Assembly (NCBI RefSeq): GCF_030385785.1
Contig: NZ_JAUEDK010000004.1
Span: forward strand, 1-64,000
DNA from: Crenobacter oryzisoli
GTDB taxonomy: Bacteria > Pseudomonadota > Gammaproteobacteria > Burkholderiales > Chromobacteriaceae
Reading direction: 5' to 3'
DNA length: 64,000 bases
Shown here: in pieces, positions 1-8,590 of the stretch
How the letters are laid out: each line of letters starts with the position of its first letter
Position numbering within the stretch: position 1 is the stretch's first letter
Position numbers and translations under genes: made by a program
Notes under the pieces: generated by a model
What the model was told of the DNA's origin: nothing
Seen by the model: only the letters and a program-made list of their open reading frames with translations
The model's database searches: none

Positions 1-295
1 ACTCGAACTTGAACTGCTGCGGCGTATTGTCTTTCACCGCCTTGGCCAGCCAGCTCATCTCATCGGCCGTCACCTTCGGTGGACGCCCCGGGATCGGCTT
101 GGCCAGCAGGGCGTTTTGGCCGCCATTGGCAAAGTCTGCTAACCAGCGAAACACCGTGCGCGGGTTGACACCGTAGGCGGCTGCTACGCTTTGCACCGAT
201 TGGCCCTCTCGAATCGCCTTGACGGCTTGCTGGCGCATGACCTGGAGGGTGTGGTGGTCAATCCCGCGGGCGTCAGAGTTTCGTTTGCATTTCAT
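1..295 (-). CDS. IS630-type transposase, N-terminal part (runs off window edge)
   Basis: The reverse strand reads from an ATG at 295 through 98 open codons to the window edge. The N-terminal region has a helix-turn-helix of the kind that opens IS630/Tc1-type transposases: a QQAVKAIREGQSVQSVA helix, then YGVNPRTVFRWLADF, then GRPPKVT. The DDE catalytic domain lies outside the window, so intactness cannot be judged. The element sits at the left border of the steroid operon and is transcribed away from it. Family assignment is by recognition of the HTH pattern. The terminal inverted repeat could not be defined. Confidence 0.75.
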   Translation of the reverse strand, partial: MKCKRNSDARGIDHHTLQVMRQQAVKAIREGQSVQSVAAAYGVNPRTVFRWLADFANGGQNALLAKPIPGRPPKVTADEMSWLAKAVKDNTPQQFKFE

Positions 296-597
296 GAAGA
301 AAATTATCACATGAAATGGCATTACTTTCTAAAAGGTTAGTATCATGTTTTTTTCGTGAGAAATTTTGGTGTGGTGACGAATTTTTCATTAAAAATCAAA
401 ATGTAAAGCCAACACGGAGCGAGCGTAGCATTAAGACTGTCCAAACTGGTGAGCTAAAGCGAATGCGTGCTTGCCGAGTGTTGATAAGTCGGCCAATCCT
501 ACAAGAGAGTTCGCAGCATCGCCACCGATGCTTGCTCCACGATGGGCAAACTTAAGACAGGGTCCCACGAAGTTTGCGATTGTCCCTGCCTCCGTAG
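296..597. other. Non-coding stretch between IS end and first steroid operon
   Basis: No convincing gene is seen. The first part (about 296-400) is AT-rich and probably includes the insertion-sequence end. The rest leads to the operator-like site at 598 and the promoter region of the hsaC operon. A 79-codon open frame at 316-555 has no ribosome binding site or recognisable protein features. Confidence 0.5.
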
Positions 598-612
598 TCC
601 CATCAGACGATG
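598..612 (+). promoter_or_regulatory. Steroid-operon operator motif, copy 1
   Basis: TCC-CATC-AGA-CGATG is one of ten copies of a TCC-N4-(G/A)GACGATG motif in this window. It ends 77 bases before the hsaC start codon. With its flank (AGTCC...GATGTT) it closely matches the copy before the DUF1302 gene at 61363. A role as regulator binding site is inferred from recurrence and position. Confidence 0.6.
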
Positions 613-689
613 TTCCCCCTGTTCCCCATGGCTACAGTCCGCCCCATGCACTGGCGGTCTGCGCCAAGCGCACGGAACAGGAGGAGCAC

Positions 690-1583
690 ATGATCGACAT
701 TCGCGGCCTGGCCTATATCGTGGCCGAGGCGCAAGACCCGCAAGCGTGGCGCCCGTTCGGCGAACAGGTGCTCGGCACGATGGTGAACGACGCGCCGGAC
801 GGCGGCATGTACCTGAAGCTCGACGAGCGTCACTTCCGCATCGCGGTGCAGCCGGGTTCGGCCAACCGCTACTACGCCTCGGGCTGGGAAGTGGCCGACC
901 AGGCGGCGTTCGACGCGGCGATTGCTGCGCTCAATAAAGCCGGGGTCGAGACGATCCGCGCCGATGCGGCGCTGAAGGCGGCGCGCCAGGTACTGGACCT
1001 GGTGTCGTTCGTCGACCCTTCCGGAAACCGCCACGAGCTGGCGCTGGGCTTCAAGAGCGATTTCGCGCGCTTCGCGTCGCCGCAGGGCGTGCCGCACTTC
1101 GTCACCGGCCACCTGGGCATGGGCCACACCGTCCTGCCGGCGGCCAACTTCGACGCCACCGCCACTTTCTTCCGCGACGTGCTGGGCTTCGGCGTGGCGG
1201 ACACCTTCACCCACCGTTTCGCGCCGGACGCCCCGGCGCAGCGCATCCACTTTCTGCATTGCGGCAACGCCCGCCACCACAGCCTGGCGCTGTTCGAGGG
1301 TGAGGTGCCGTCCGGCTGCGTGCACGCGATGGTCGAGGTGCCGAGCATGGACGAGGTGGGCCGCGCGCAGGACCGCATGGCCAAGGCCGGCGTGAAGCTG
1401 ATGGCCACGCTGGGCCGCCATGTGAACGACCACATGATGTCCTTCTACATGCTGACGCCGTCCGGCTTCGCGCTGGAGTACGGCTGCGAGGGCCGGCTGG
1501 TGGACTGGGACGAGCACGTGGTGTTCGAGTCCACCGCGGTCAGCCAGTGGGGCCACGATTTCAGCGTTGGTTTCAGGGAGTAA
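690..1583 (+). CDS. hsaC: Extradiol ring-cleavage dioxygenase, 3,4-DHSA dioxygenase type (HsaC/TesB)
   Basis: A 297-residue, two-domain vicinal-oxygen-chelate extradiol dioxygenase, the usual length for the BphC/HsaC family. The iron ligands are visible as H146 (in GMGH), H212 (in VHAMVEV) and E263 (in ALEYG), with the catalytic histidine of the ARHHS motif near 197. By family and context it cleaves the catechol-like ring A of 3,4-dihydroxy-9,10-secosteroid (3,4-DHSA) to give DSHA. The start at 690 is preceded by a strong GGAGGAG; an upstream in-frame extension to 471 lacks family similarity. It heads the operon with ipdAB. The substrate is inferred from the steroid neighbours, since other catechols use similar enzymes. 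Confidence 0.88.
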   Translation: MIDIRGLAYIVAEAQDPQAWRPFGEQVLGTMVNDAPDGGMYLKLDERHFRIAVQPGSANRYYASGWEVADQAAFDAAIAALNKAGVETIRADAALKAARQVLDLVSFVDPSGNRHELALGFKSDFARFASPQGVPHFVTGHLGMGHTVLPAANFDATATFFRDVLGFGVADTFTHRFAPDAPAQRIHFLHCGNARHHSLALFEGEVPSGCVHAMVEVPSMDEVGRAQDRMAKAGVKLMATLGRHVNDHMMSFYMLTPSGFALEYGCEGRLVDWDEHVVFESTAVSQWGHDFSVGFRE

Positions 1584-1587
1584 TGCG

Positions 1588-2478
1588 ATGACCCGGCAAC
1601 TCGATAAACGGACAAGCCTTGCCGAGGTGGTGGGGCAGTTGAAAAGCGGCATGACCATCGGCATCGGCGGCTGGGGCCCGCGCCGCAAGCCGATGGCGCT
1701 GGTGCGCGCCATCCTGCGTTCGGACCTGAAAGACCTGACCATCGTCGGCTACGGCGGCCCGGAGATGGGCATGCTGTGCGCGGCCGGCAAGGTGAAGAAG
1801 CTGGTGTACGGCTTCGTGTCGATGGACTTCATTCCGCTGGAGCCGTTCTTCCGCCGTGCCCGCGAGCGCGGCGAGGTGGCCGTCAGCGAGCTCGACGAGG
1901 GCCTGCTGAACCTGGGCCTGCGCGCTGCCGGCATGCGTGTGCCGTTCCTGCCGACCCGGGTGGGCCTAGGCACCGATCTGCTCACCCACAACCCCGAGCT
2001 GCGCCTGGTGCGCTCGCCGTATGCCGACGAGGAGACGCTGCTGGCGATGCCGGCGATCCCGCTCGACGTAGCGCTGCTCCATGTCGACTACGCCGACCGG
2101 CTCGGCAACACCCAGATCCACGGCCCCGACCCGTTCTTCGACGAGCAGATGGCGCGTGCGGCGGAGCGCACCTTCGTCACTGCCGAATACGTAGTCGACA
2201 GCTTGGCCGAAGCCTGCGGCGACAGCGCCAAGCGCAACTATTTCGAGCGCTCGCTGGTGTCCGGCGTGGTGTACGCGCCGGGCGGCGCGCATCCGACCTC
2301 GTGCGCGCCTCACTACGGCTGGGACGCCAAGCACCTGAAGGACTACGTGGCCGCAGCCGGCGAGGACGACGGTTGGCAGCGCTACGCCAACCAGTACCTG
2401 GGCCGCGACGAGGCCGACTACCTGCAGCGGGTCGGCGGCGTGGGCCATGTGACCCAGTTGCCCATCCCCGTGTTGTAA
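1588..2478 (+). CDS. ipdA: CoA-transferase-family alpha subunit, COCHEA-CoA hydrolase IpdA
   Basis: A 296-residue class I CoA-transferase-like alpha subunit with the IpdA-type glycine-rich start (GIGGWGPRRKPMALVRA) and the YGGPEMGML segment. In actinobacteria and proteobacteria IpdA pairs with IpdB to hydrolyse a carbon-carbon bond of COCHEA-CoA and open the last steroid ring, despite its CoA-transferase fold. It lies four bases after hsaC, with GGGAG eight bases before the ATG at 1588. The ipdB gene follows after ten bases. The adjacent pair and the downstream ipdC and echA20 make a generic 3-oxoacid CoA-transferase unlikely. Confidence 0.9.
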   Translation: MTRQLDKRTSLAEVVGQLKSGMTIGIGGWGPRRKPMALVRAILRSDLKDLTIVGYGGPEMGMLCAAGKVKKLVYGFVSMDFIPLEPFFRRARERGEVAVSELDEGLLNLGLRAAGMRVPFLPTRVGLGTDLLTHNPELRLVRSPYADEETLLAMPAIPLDVALLHVDYADRLGNTQIHGPDPFFDEQMARAAERTFVTAEYVVDSLAEACGDSAKRNYFERSLVSGVVYAPGGAHPTSCAPHYGWDAKHLKDYVAAAGEDDGWQRYANQYLGRDEADYLQRVGGVGHVTQLPIPVL

Positions 2479-2488
2479 GGAGCGAACG

Positions 2489-3274
2489 ATGAGCGAATTC
2501 ACCCTGAGCGAACTGGCCATCGTCGCCTGCGCCGAAGTCTGGCGCGACGAGGGCGAGGTGCTGGCCACCGGCATCGGCACCATCCCGCGCATCGCGGCGG
2601 GCCTGGCCCGGCTGACCCACAACCCGGCGCTGCTGATGACCGACGGCGAGGCGTACCTGATCGAGGAGCCGCTGCCGCTGGGCCCGCGCGAGGAGAAAGC
2701 CAAGTTTTCCGGCTGGATGCCGTACAGCCGCGTGTTCGACGCGGTGTGGCGCGGCCGCCGCCATGCGCTGGTGACGCCGACCCAGGTCGACCGCTTCGGC
2801 CAGGGCAACATCTCATGCATCGGCGATTTCAAAAAACCGAAGGTGCAGATGCTGGGCATGCGCGGCTTTCCGGGCAACAGCATCAGCCACACCAATTCGA
2901 TGTTCATCCCCGGCCACAACCCGCGCGTGTTCGTGGCGGGCGAGGTCGACGTGGTGTGCAGCGCCGGCTACAACCCGGCACGTTGGCCCGACGGCCGCGT
3001 CCCGGCGAGCCTCGACATCCGCCGCATCGTCACCGACCTGTGCGTGATGGACTTCGGCGGGCCGGATCACGGCATCCGCGTGGTGTCGCTGCACCCGGGC
3101 GTGACGCTCGACGAGGTGCGCGCGGCGACCGGTTTCGAGCTGGCGGTGTCGGCCGACTTGCGTGAGACGCCGCGCCCGACCGAGGAGCAGCTGGCGATCA
3201 TCCGCCGTCTCGACCCGCACAATCTGCGCGCGGCGGCGATCAAGAACAACCCGCCGGGCATCCGGGCACGCTGA
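2489..3274 (+). CDS. ipdB: CoA-transferase-family beta subunit, COCHEA-CoA hydrolase IpdB
   Basis: A 261-residue beta subunit of the same heteromeric enzyme. It opens with FTLSELAIVACAEVW and carries the MTDGEAYLIEEP and GDFKKPKVQMLGMRGFPG segments typical of IpdB. It acts in the cytoplasm with IpdA on the ring-opened C/D intermediate. The start at 2489 follows TAAGGAGCGAACG, a good ribosome binding site, right after the ipdA stop. Length and order match the ipdA-ipdB pair of the actinobacterial KstR2 regulon. Confidence 0.9.
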   Translation: MSEFTLSELAIVACAEVWRDEGEVLATGIGTIPRIAAGLARLTHNPALLMTDGEAYLIEEPLPLGPREEKAKFSGWMPYSRVFDAVWRGRRHALVTPTQVDRFGQGNISCIGDFKKPKVQMLGMRGFPGNSISHTNSMFIPGHNPRVFVAGEVDVVCSAGYNPARWPDGRVPASLDIRRIVTDLCVMDFGGPDHGIRVVSLHPGVTLDEVRAATGFELAVSADLRETPRPTEEQLAIIRRLDPHNLRAAAIKNNPPGIRAR

Positions 3275-3284
3275 GGACATCTCC

Positions 3285-4181
3285 ATGGACAAGATGGACA
3301 AGGCGACAAGCAATCAGCTGGAGCCGCCGCTCGATACGGCCGAGGTGGTGCTGTACGAGTCTGCCGACGGCGTGGCCTGGATCACACTGAACCGCCCGGC
3401 CTACCACAACGCGCAGAATTCGAAGATGACCTATGCGCTCGACGCCGCGTTCCGGCGCGCCACCGACGACGACGCGGTGAAGGTGATCGTGCTGGCCGGT
3501 TGCGGCAAGCATTTTTCGGCCGGTCACGACATCGGCACGCCGGGGCGCGACATCGATCAGAGCTTCGAGCGGGCGAGCCTGTGGTACGACCACGTGGGCA
3601 AGCCGGGTGGGGAGTTTCTGTACGCGCGAGAGCAGGAGGTGTACCTCGGCATGTGCCGGCGCTGGCGCGATATCCCCAAGCCCACCATTGCGATGGTGCA
3701 CGGCGCCTGCATCGCCGGCGGGTTGATGCTGGCCTGGGTGTGCGACCTGATCGTGGCGAGCGACGATGCGTTCTTCGCCGACCCGGTGGTGCGCATGGGC
3801 ATCCCCGGCGTGGAGTATTTCGCCCACCCTTACGAATTGAGCCCGCGCATCGCCAAGGAATTCCTGTTCCTGGGCGAGCGGATGTCGGCCGAACGCGCCT
3901 ACCAGATGGGCATGGTCAACAAGGTGGTGGCGCGCGAGGCGCTGCAGGACGAGGTGCTCTCCATCGCCGGCCGCATCGCCGCGATGCCGCGCCTGGGCCT
4001 GGCGCTGACCAAGCAGGCGATCAACCACGTCGAGGATCTGCAGGGCAAGCGCGCCGGTATGGACGCGGCGTTCGCCTGGCACCACTTCGCCCATGCGCAC
4101 AACGAGCTGGTGTCCGGCGACAAGCTCGGCGGCTATGACGCGCGCAGCATGGCCGCCTCGCAGCGCAAGGAGGCGGAATGA
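3285..4181 (+). CDS. Enoyl-CoA hydratase/isomerase family protein
   Basis: A 298-residue crotonase-fold protein. The oxyanion-hole segments are visible as FSAGHDIGTPG and HGACIAGGLMLAW. It is longer than typical 250-260 residue crotonases because of an insertion (about residues 85-115) between the two halves of the active site. It lies between ipdB and ipdC and overlaps ipdC by four bases, so it is translationally coupled to ring C/D genes. It is not the EchA20 orthologue, which is the gene at 5293. It probably hydrates an unsaturated CoA intermediate of the same pathway, but the substrate is unknown. An ATG at 3294 is an alternative start. Confidence 0.82.
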   Translation: MDKMDKATSNQLEPPLDTAEVVLYESADGVAWITLNRPAYHNAQNSKMTYALDAAFRRATDDDAVKVIVLAGCGKHFSAGHDIGTPGRDIDQSFERASLWYDHVGKPGGEFLYAREQEVYLGMCRRWRDIPKPTIAMVHGACIAGGLMLAWVCDLIVASDDAFFADPVVRMGIPGVEYFAHPYELSPRIAKEFLFLGERMSAERAYQMGMVNKVVAREALQDEVLSIAGRIAAMPRLGLALTKQAINHVEDLQGKRAGMDAAFAWHHFAHAHNELVSGDKLGGYDARSMAASQRKEAE

Positions 4182-5296
4182 ACGCGCTCTACGTGCCTAC
4201 ACCGCAGGAGAACGGCTGGTTGCAGACCGACATCGTGCGGCTGCTGGGCTGTCGCTATCCAATTATCCAGACCGCGATGGGCTGGGTGGCCGACGCGCGG
4301 CTGACCGCGGCCACCTGCAATGCCGGCGGCTTCGGCTTTCTGGCCGCGGCGACGATTCCGGCCGACAAGATCGAGGCCGAGATCGCCCGGCTCAAGTCGC
4401 TGACCGACAAGCCGTTCGGCGTCAATCTCCACATGTTCCAGCCCAATGCAACGCAGGTGATAGCCCTGTGCATCGAACACCAGGTGCGCGCGGTCAGCTA
4501 CGGGCGCGGCCCGGACAAGGCGACGGTGAAACGGCTGAAGGACGCCGGGGTGCTGTGCATCCCCACCGTCGGCGCGGTAAAGCACGCGGTGAAGGCGGTG
4601 CAGCTCGGCGCCGACGCGGTCACCGTGCAGGGCGGCGAGGGTGGCGGCCATACCGGCAGTGTGCCGACCAACATCCTGCTGCCGCAGGTGCTCGACGCGG
4701 TGTCCGTGCCGGTGCTGGCGGCCGGCGGCTATTACAACGGCCGGGGTCTCGCGTCGGCCTTGGCGGCCGGTGCGGCCGGGGTGGCGATGGGCACGCGCTT
4801 TTTGATGACGCGCGAGTCGCCGGTGCCGGCCGACACCTTGGCGCGCTACCTCAAGGTCGACGACGTCAATGCGATTGCAGTGTCGCACGCGGTCGACGGC
4901 CTGCCGCAGCGGATGATCGCCAATGCGTATCTGGACAAGCTCGAACACAGTGCCGGTTGGCGTCGCCTGGCCATCGCGCTGGGCTCGGCCTGGCAGTGGA
5001 AGCGGCAGACCGGCATGAGCGCCGGGCAGATGCTGGCGGTGCTCGGCAAGAGTTTGAAAGAGGACCGGACGAAGTTGGCCGAAACGCTGATGGCCGCCAA
5101 CGCGCCGGTGCTGATCCAGCGCGCGATGGTCGACGGCCACCCGGACGAGGGCGTGCTACCGAGTGGCCAGGCCGCCGCCGCCATCGCCGAGCTGCTCAGC
5201 TGCGAGCAATTAATTTCATCGCTGGTGGCCGAGGCCGAAGCCTGCCTCGCCGCCGTCTACCACCGTCAGCCTACCCAACAGGGAGCCGTCGCATGA
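4178..5296 (+). CDS. ipdC: Nitronate monooxygenase-like flavoprotein, IpdC reductase
   Basis: A 372-residue TIM-barrel FMN protein of the nitronate monooxygenase/2-nitropropane dioxygenase family. Recognisable segments are PIIQTAMGWVADARLTAA, the phosphate-binding GGEGGGHTG and AAGGYYNGRGLASALAAGA. In mycobacteria IpdC acts as a reductase on a bicyclic CoA intermediate during ring C/D breakdown. It overlaps the preceding hydratase and the following echA20 by four bases each, so the genes are tightly coupled. Assignment rests on fold plus ipdAB/echA20 synteny. Confidence 0.87.
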   Translation: MNALYVPTPQENGWLQTDIVRLLGCRYPIIQTAMGWVADARLTAATCNAGGFGFLAAATIPADKIEAEIARLKSLTDKPFGVNLHMFQPNATQVIALCIEHQVRAVSYGRGPDKATVKRLKDAGVLCIPTVGAVKHAVKAVQLGADAVTVQGGEGGGHTGSVPTNILLPQVLDAVSVPVLAAGGYYNGRGLASALAAGAAGVAMGTRFLMTRESPVPADTLARYLKVDDVNAIAVSHAVDGLPQRMIANAYLDKLEHSAGWRRLAIALGSAWQWKRQTGMSAGQMLAVLGKSLKEDRTKLAETLMAANAPVLIQRAMVDGHPDEGVLPSGQAAAAIAELLSCEQLISSLVAEAEACLAAVYHRQPTQQGAVA

Positions 5297-6054
5297 CGCA
5301 GCCTTTCCATATCGATATCCAGCAGGGCGTGGCGGAACTGGTGATCGACCGGCCGCCGGTCAACGCGCTCGACAACGCCGGCTGGCTCGCATTGGCCGAC
5401 GCCATCGACGCGCTCGGGCAGAACGACAACGTGCGGGTGATCGTGATCCGCGCCGAGGGGCGCGGCTTCTGCGCCGGCGTCGACATCAAGGAGCTGGACG
5501 CGCATCCGGAGCTGATCGTGTCGGTCAACGCCGGCAATTACGTGACCTTCCGCGCGATTCATCGCAATCCGAAACCGGTGATCGCGGCGCTGCACGGCTT
5601 CGTGCTGGGCGGCGGCATCGGCATCGCCGGCGCGGCCGATGTGCTGTTCGCGTCCGAGTGCGCGACCTTCGGTGTGCCCGAGGTGGACCGCGGCGCGATG
5701 GGCGGCGGCGCCCACCTGCAGCGGCTGTTTCCGGTGCAGAAGGTGCGCGCGATGTACTTCAGCGGCGAGCCGATTTCCGCCGCTGAGGCCTACCGGCTCG
5801 GCGCGATCGAAAAAGTGGTGCCGCGCGAGCAACTGCGCGACACCGCGCTCGACTTCGCCCGCCGCGTCGCCGCCAAGAGCGCCGCGATGATCCAGCTGGC
5901 CAAGGAATCGCTCAACGGCGTCGAGGACGGCAACCTGGAAGACAAGTACCGCTGGGAGCAGGGCTTCACCCTACAGGCCTATCTGTCGGCCGATTCGGCC
6001 GAGACCCGCCGCGCCTTCGTCGAGAAGCGCGAGGCGCAATTCGCCAGCCAATGA
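5293..6054 (+). CDS. echA20: Crotonase-fold ring D hydrolase EchA20
   Basis: A 253-residue crotonase-family protein whose recalled similarity to mycobacterial EchA20 is high along its length: PPVNAL near the start, IRAEGRGFCAGVDIKEL, GGGIGIAG, EVDRGAMGGGAHL and AKESLNGVED...YRWEQGFT near the end. EchA20 hydrolytically opens steroid ring D of the bicyclic CoA ester before IpdAB acts. The ATG at 5293 overlaps the ipdC stop. The much longer in-frame extension to 4093 is a shadow of ipdC. Confidence 0.9.
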   Translation: MTQPFHIDIQQGVAELVIDRPPVNALDNAGWLALADAIDALGQNDNVRVIVIRAEGRGFCAGVDIKELDAHPELIVSVNAGNYVTFRAIHRNPKPVIAALHGFVLGGGIGIAGAADVLFASECATFGVPEVDRGAMGGGAHLQRLFPVQKVRAMYFSGEPISAAEAYRLGAIEKVVPREQLRDTALDFARRVAAKSAAMIQLAKESLNGVEDGNLEDKYRWEQGFTLQAYLSADSAETRRAFVEKREAQFASQ

Positions 6055-6076
6055 GTCACTGAACACGGAGATCCCC

Positions 6077-7240
6077 ATGGAGCTGGACTACACCGACAAG
6101 CAGCGCGCCTTCCGCGCCGAGATCCGCGCCTGGTTGGCTACGCACGTGCCGAAACAGCCGCTGCCGAGCTTCGACACCGAGGAGGGCTTTAAAGCCCACC
6201 GCGAATGGGAGCGCACCTTGTTCGAGGGGCGCTGGAGCATGGTCACCTGGCCGACCGAGCTGGGCGGGCGCGGCTGTGACCTGATCGAATGGCTGATCTT
6301 CGAAGAGGAATACTGGCGCGCCGGCGCGCCGCTGCGCGTCAACCAGAACGGCGTGTTTCTGCTCGGGCCCACCATCATGGACTACGGCACTGAGGAGCAG
6401 AAGCAACGCTTCCTGCCGCGCATCGCCGCCGGCGACGACATCTGGGCGCAGGGCTGGTCGGAGCCGAACGCCGGCTCGGACATGGCGGCGATCCGCACCA
6501 AGGCCATCCGCGACGGCGACCACTACGTGATCAACGGCCAGAAGACCTGGTCGACCCGTGCGGTGTGGGCCGACTGGCTGTTTGGCTTGTTCCGCACTGA
6601 CCCGGAGTCGAGCCGCCACCATGGGCTTTCGTTCGTGCTGGTGCCGCTCGATACCCCCGGCATCACCGTGCGGCCGATCCGCCAGCTCAATGGCGAGACC
6701 GGCTTCGCCGAGGTGTTCTTCGACGACGTGCGGGTGCCGGTGGAAAACCGCCTGGGCGACGAGGGCGCCGGCTGGTCGGTGGCGATGGCCACCGCCGGTT
6801 TTGAGCGCGGCCTGATGCTGCGCTCGCCGGCGCGCTTCCAAGCCACCGCGGCGGCGCTGGTGCGGCTGTACCAGGCCAACCGCGCTCATGCCGACCGCGA
6901 CCCGGCGATCCGCAATGCGGTGCTCGACGCGTGGCTGCGTGCCGAGGCGTACGCGCTGGCGACCTACCGCACTGCCAGCCGGCTGATCCAGGGAGGCGAG
7001 ATCGGCGCCGAGGCCAGCACCAACAAGATCTTCTGGTCGGAGCTGGACCTGAAAATGCACGACGCGGCACAGGCGATCCTGGGCGCGCACGGCGAGCTCG
7101 TCGCCAGCGTGCCGCGCGAGGGCGCGATCGGCAGCTGGATCGATGGCTTCCTGTTCGCCCAGGCCGGGCCGATCTACGCCGGCACCAACGAAATCCAGCG
7201 CAACATCATCGCCGAGCGCCTGCTCGGCATGCCGAGATAG
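6077..7240 (+). CDS. Acyl-CoA dehydrogenase, large-type subunit of a steroid heteromeric ACAD
   Basis: A 387-residue FAD acyl-CoA dehydrogenase with WSEPNAGSDMA and the C-terminal GTNEIQRNIIAERLLG signature. Steroid pathways use alpha2-beta2 acyl-CoA dehydrogenases made of two different subunits (FadE28/29, FadE31/32/33 types). This gene and the one at 7521 look like such a pair. It probably desaturates a CoA-linked ring C/D fragment released after EchA20 and IpdAB. The start follows GGAGATCCCC. A 280-base gap with inverted repeats, unusual in this tight operon, separates it from its likely partner. Confidence 0.82.
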   Translation: MELDYTDKQRAFRAEIRAWLATHVPKQPLPSFDTEEGFKAHREWERTLFEGRWSMVTWPTELGGRGCDLIEWLIFEEEYWRAGAPLRVNQNGVFLLGPTIMDYGTEEQKQRFLPRIAAGDDIWAQGWSEPNAGSDMAAIRTKAIRDGDHYVINGQKTWSTRAVWADWLFGLFRTDPESSRHHGLSFVLVPLDTPGITVRPIRQLNGETGFAEVFFDDVRVPVENRLGDEGAGWSVAMATAGFERGLMLRSPARFQATAAALVRLYQANRAHADRDPAIRNAVLDAWLRAEAYALATYRTASRLIQGGEIGAEASTNKIFWSELDLKMHDAAQAILGAHGELVASVPREGAIGSWIDGFLFAQAGPIYAGTNEIQRNIIAERLLGMPR

Positions 7241-7244
7241 TCGG

Positions 7245-7506
7245 GCGTGCGCTCATGCATTTTGTGGATTGCGCTGGCCCGGCAAGCGGGCATACGCACG
7301 GCGGGCGGTGCTGGCCTTGGCACTCCAAGGCCAAGCCGACCAACACAGCAGATGGCCGGTTGCCGGGCCAGCCCTTCGGGGCCGGGCTCTGCCGGCGCAT
7401 CGCTTCATCGTTCGTTTTTTGCAGTGAATGACACTGCGGCAAAACGCTCTCTTTGCGCTGCATCCGGCAGAGCCCGGCCGCAACCGCAAAATGCATGAGA
7501 GCACGC
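7245..7506. repeat. Inverted-repeat element between two acyl-CoA dehydrogenase genes
   Basis: The left arm 7245-7283 and right arm 7472-7506 are imperfect reverse complements sharing GCGTGC.CTCATGCATTTTG and a following GC-rich part. A second nested pair, GCCGGGCTCTGCCGG (about 7382-7396) and CCGGCAGAGCCCGGC (about 7464-7478), lies inside. The arrangement fits a small non-autonomous element or a large attenuator-like hairpin. It has no credible reading frame and lies just before the ribosome binding site of the next gene. Confidence 0.65.
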
Positions 7507-7520
7507 CCTGGAGGAATCGC

Positions 7521-8582
7521 ATGGACTTCACCTTCACCGAAGACCAGCTGGCGCTGCGCGCCAATGTGCGCAGCGTGTTCATGAAAGAGGTCGCGCCGGA
7601 GCTGCTGCGCGAGCTGTGGGAGACTGACACCGGCCGTTCCGCCGAGCTGTGGCAGCTCGTCACCGAGCAGGGCCTGACCGCGCTGTCGGTGCCCGAGGAA
7701 TACGGCGGCCTGGGGCTCGCTGACATCGACTGGGTGCTGATGGCGCAGGAGGTCGGCTACTACGGGCTGACCGAGCCGCTGATCGACACCGCCTGGGTCG
7801 GCGCGGCGCTGATCGCTGCCTTGCCCGAGTCGGCCGCCGCGTTCAAGGACGTGTGGCTGGCGCGCATCGCACACGGCGAGGCCAAGCTGGCGATCGGCCA
7901 CCCGCTCAACCCCTTGGTCGAGAACGCCCACGTCGCCGATCTGCTGTTGCTGAATCACCGCGACGAGGTGCATGCGGTGCCGCGCGGCCAAGTGACCTTG
8001 ACCGCCCACGCCAGTCTAGATGCCTCGCGGCGACTGTTCGCGGTGGAGTGGACGCCGAGCGAAGCGACCCGGCTTGCCGACGCCGAGGTTGGCCGAACGC
8101 TGTGGGCCGACGCGCTGAACCGTTCGGTGCTGGCGGTGGCGGCGCAGCTGTCCGGCCTGGTGACGCGGGTGCTGGATCTGGCGATCGACTACACCGCCGA
8201 GCGCAAGCAGTTCGGCAAGCCGATCGGCAGTTTCCAGGCAGTGAAGCATCTGCTCGCCGACGTGGCGGTGGAGCTGGAGTTCGCCAAGCCGGCGCTGCTC
8301 CGCGCCGCCGTATCGCTGGCGAATGGCCATTCGAAAACCGGACTGCACGTGTCGCATGCCCGCCTGGCGCTGGCCGACACCGCCACGCTGGCCGCCCGCC
8401 ACACCATGCAGGTGCACGGCGCGATGGGCTACACCTGGGAGCTCGACCTGCAGATCTTCATGAAGCGGATCTGGGCGCTGGCCGCCGTCTGGGGCGACAA
8501 GGCCTTCCATCTGCAGCGCGTCGCCGACCATGTGTTGGCCAGCGATACCGTGCTCGACCCCTCGCAAACCTTCGCCGCCTGA
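7521..8582 (+). CDS. Acyl-CoA dehydrogenase, small-type subunit
   Basis: A 353-residue acyl-CoA dehydrogenase homologue with the helical N-domain (FTEDQLALRANVRSVF), a short middle domain and the C-domain segment DYTAERKQFGKPIGSFQAVKHLLADV. It lacks the C-terminal GTNEIQ-type flavin motif of the preceding gene, as expected for the complementary subunit of a heteromeric steroid acyl-CoA dehydrogenase (FadE29/FadE33 types). GGAGG lies eight bases before the ATG at 7521, and thiolase fadA6 follows after eight bases. Which FadE it corresponds to cannot be settled by eye. Confidence 0.8.
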   Translation: MDFTFTEDQLALRANVRSVFMKEVAPELLRELWETDTGRSAELWQLVTEQGLTALSVPEEYGGLGLADIDWVLMAQEVGYYGLTEPLIDTAWVGAALIAALPESAAAFKDVWLARIAHGEAKLAIGHPLNPLVENAHVADLLLLNHRDEVHAVPRGQVTLTAHASLDASRRLFAVEWTPSEATRLADAEVGRTLWADALNRSVLAVAAQLSGLVTRVLDLAIDYTAERKQFGKPIGSFQAVKHLLADVAVELEFAKPALLRAAVSLANGHSKTGLHVSHARLALADTATLAARHTMQVHGAMGYTWELDLQIFMKRIWALAAVWGDKAFHLQRVADHVLASDTVLDPSQTFAA

Positions 8583-8590
8583 GAGCCACC

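Noticed and set aside
471-689. N-terminal extension of the dioxygenase from an upstream ATG
   Set aside because: The extension would translate the operator region and lacks similarity; GGAGGAG before the ATG at 690 fixes the start.
603-1742. 379-codon reverse-strand open frame
   Set aside because: It lies opposite hsaC and is a shadow of high-GC coding sequence, with Arg/His/Val-rich composition and no family similarity.
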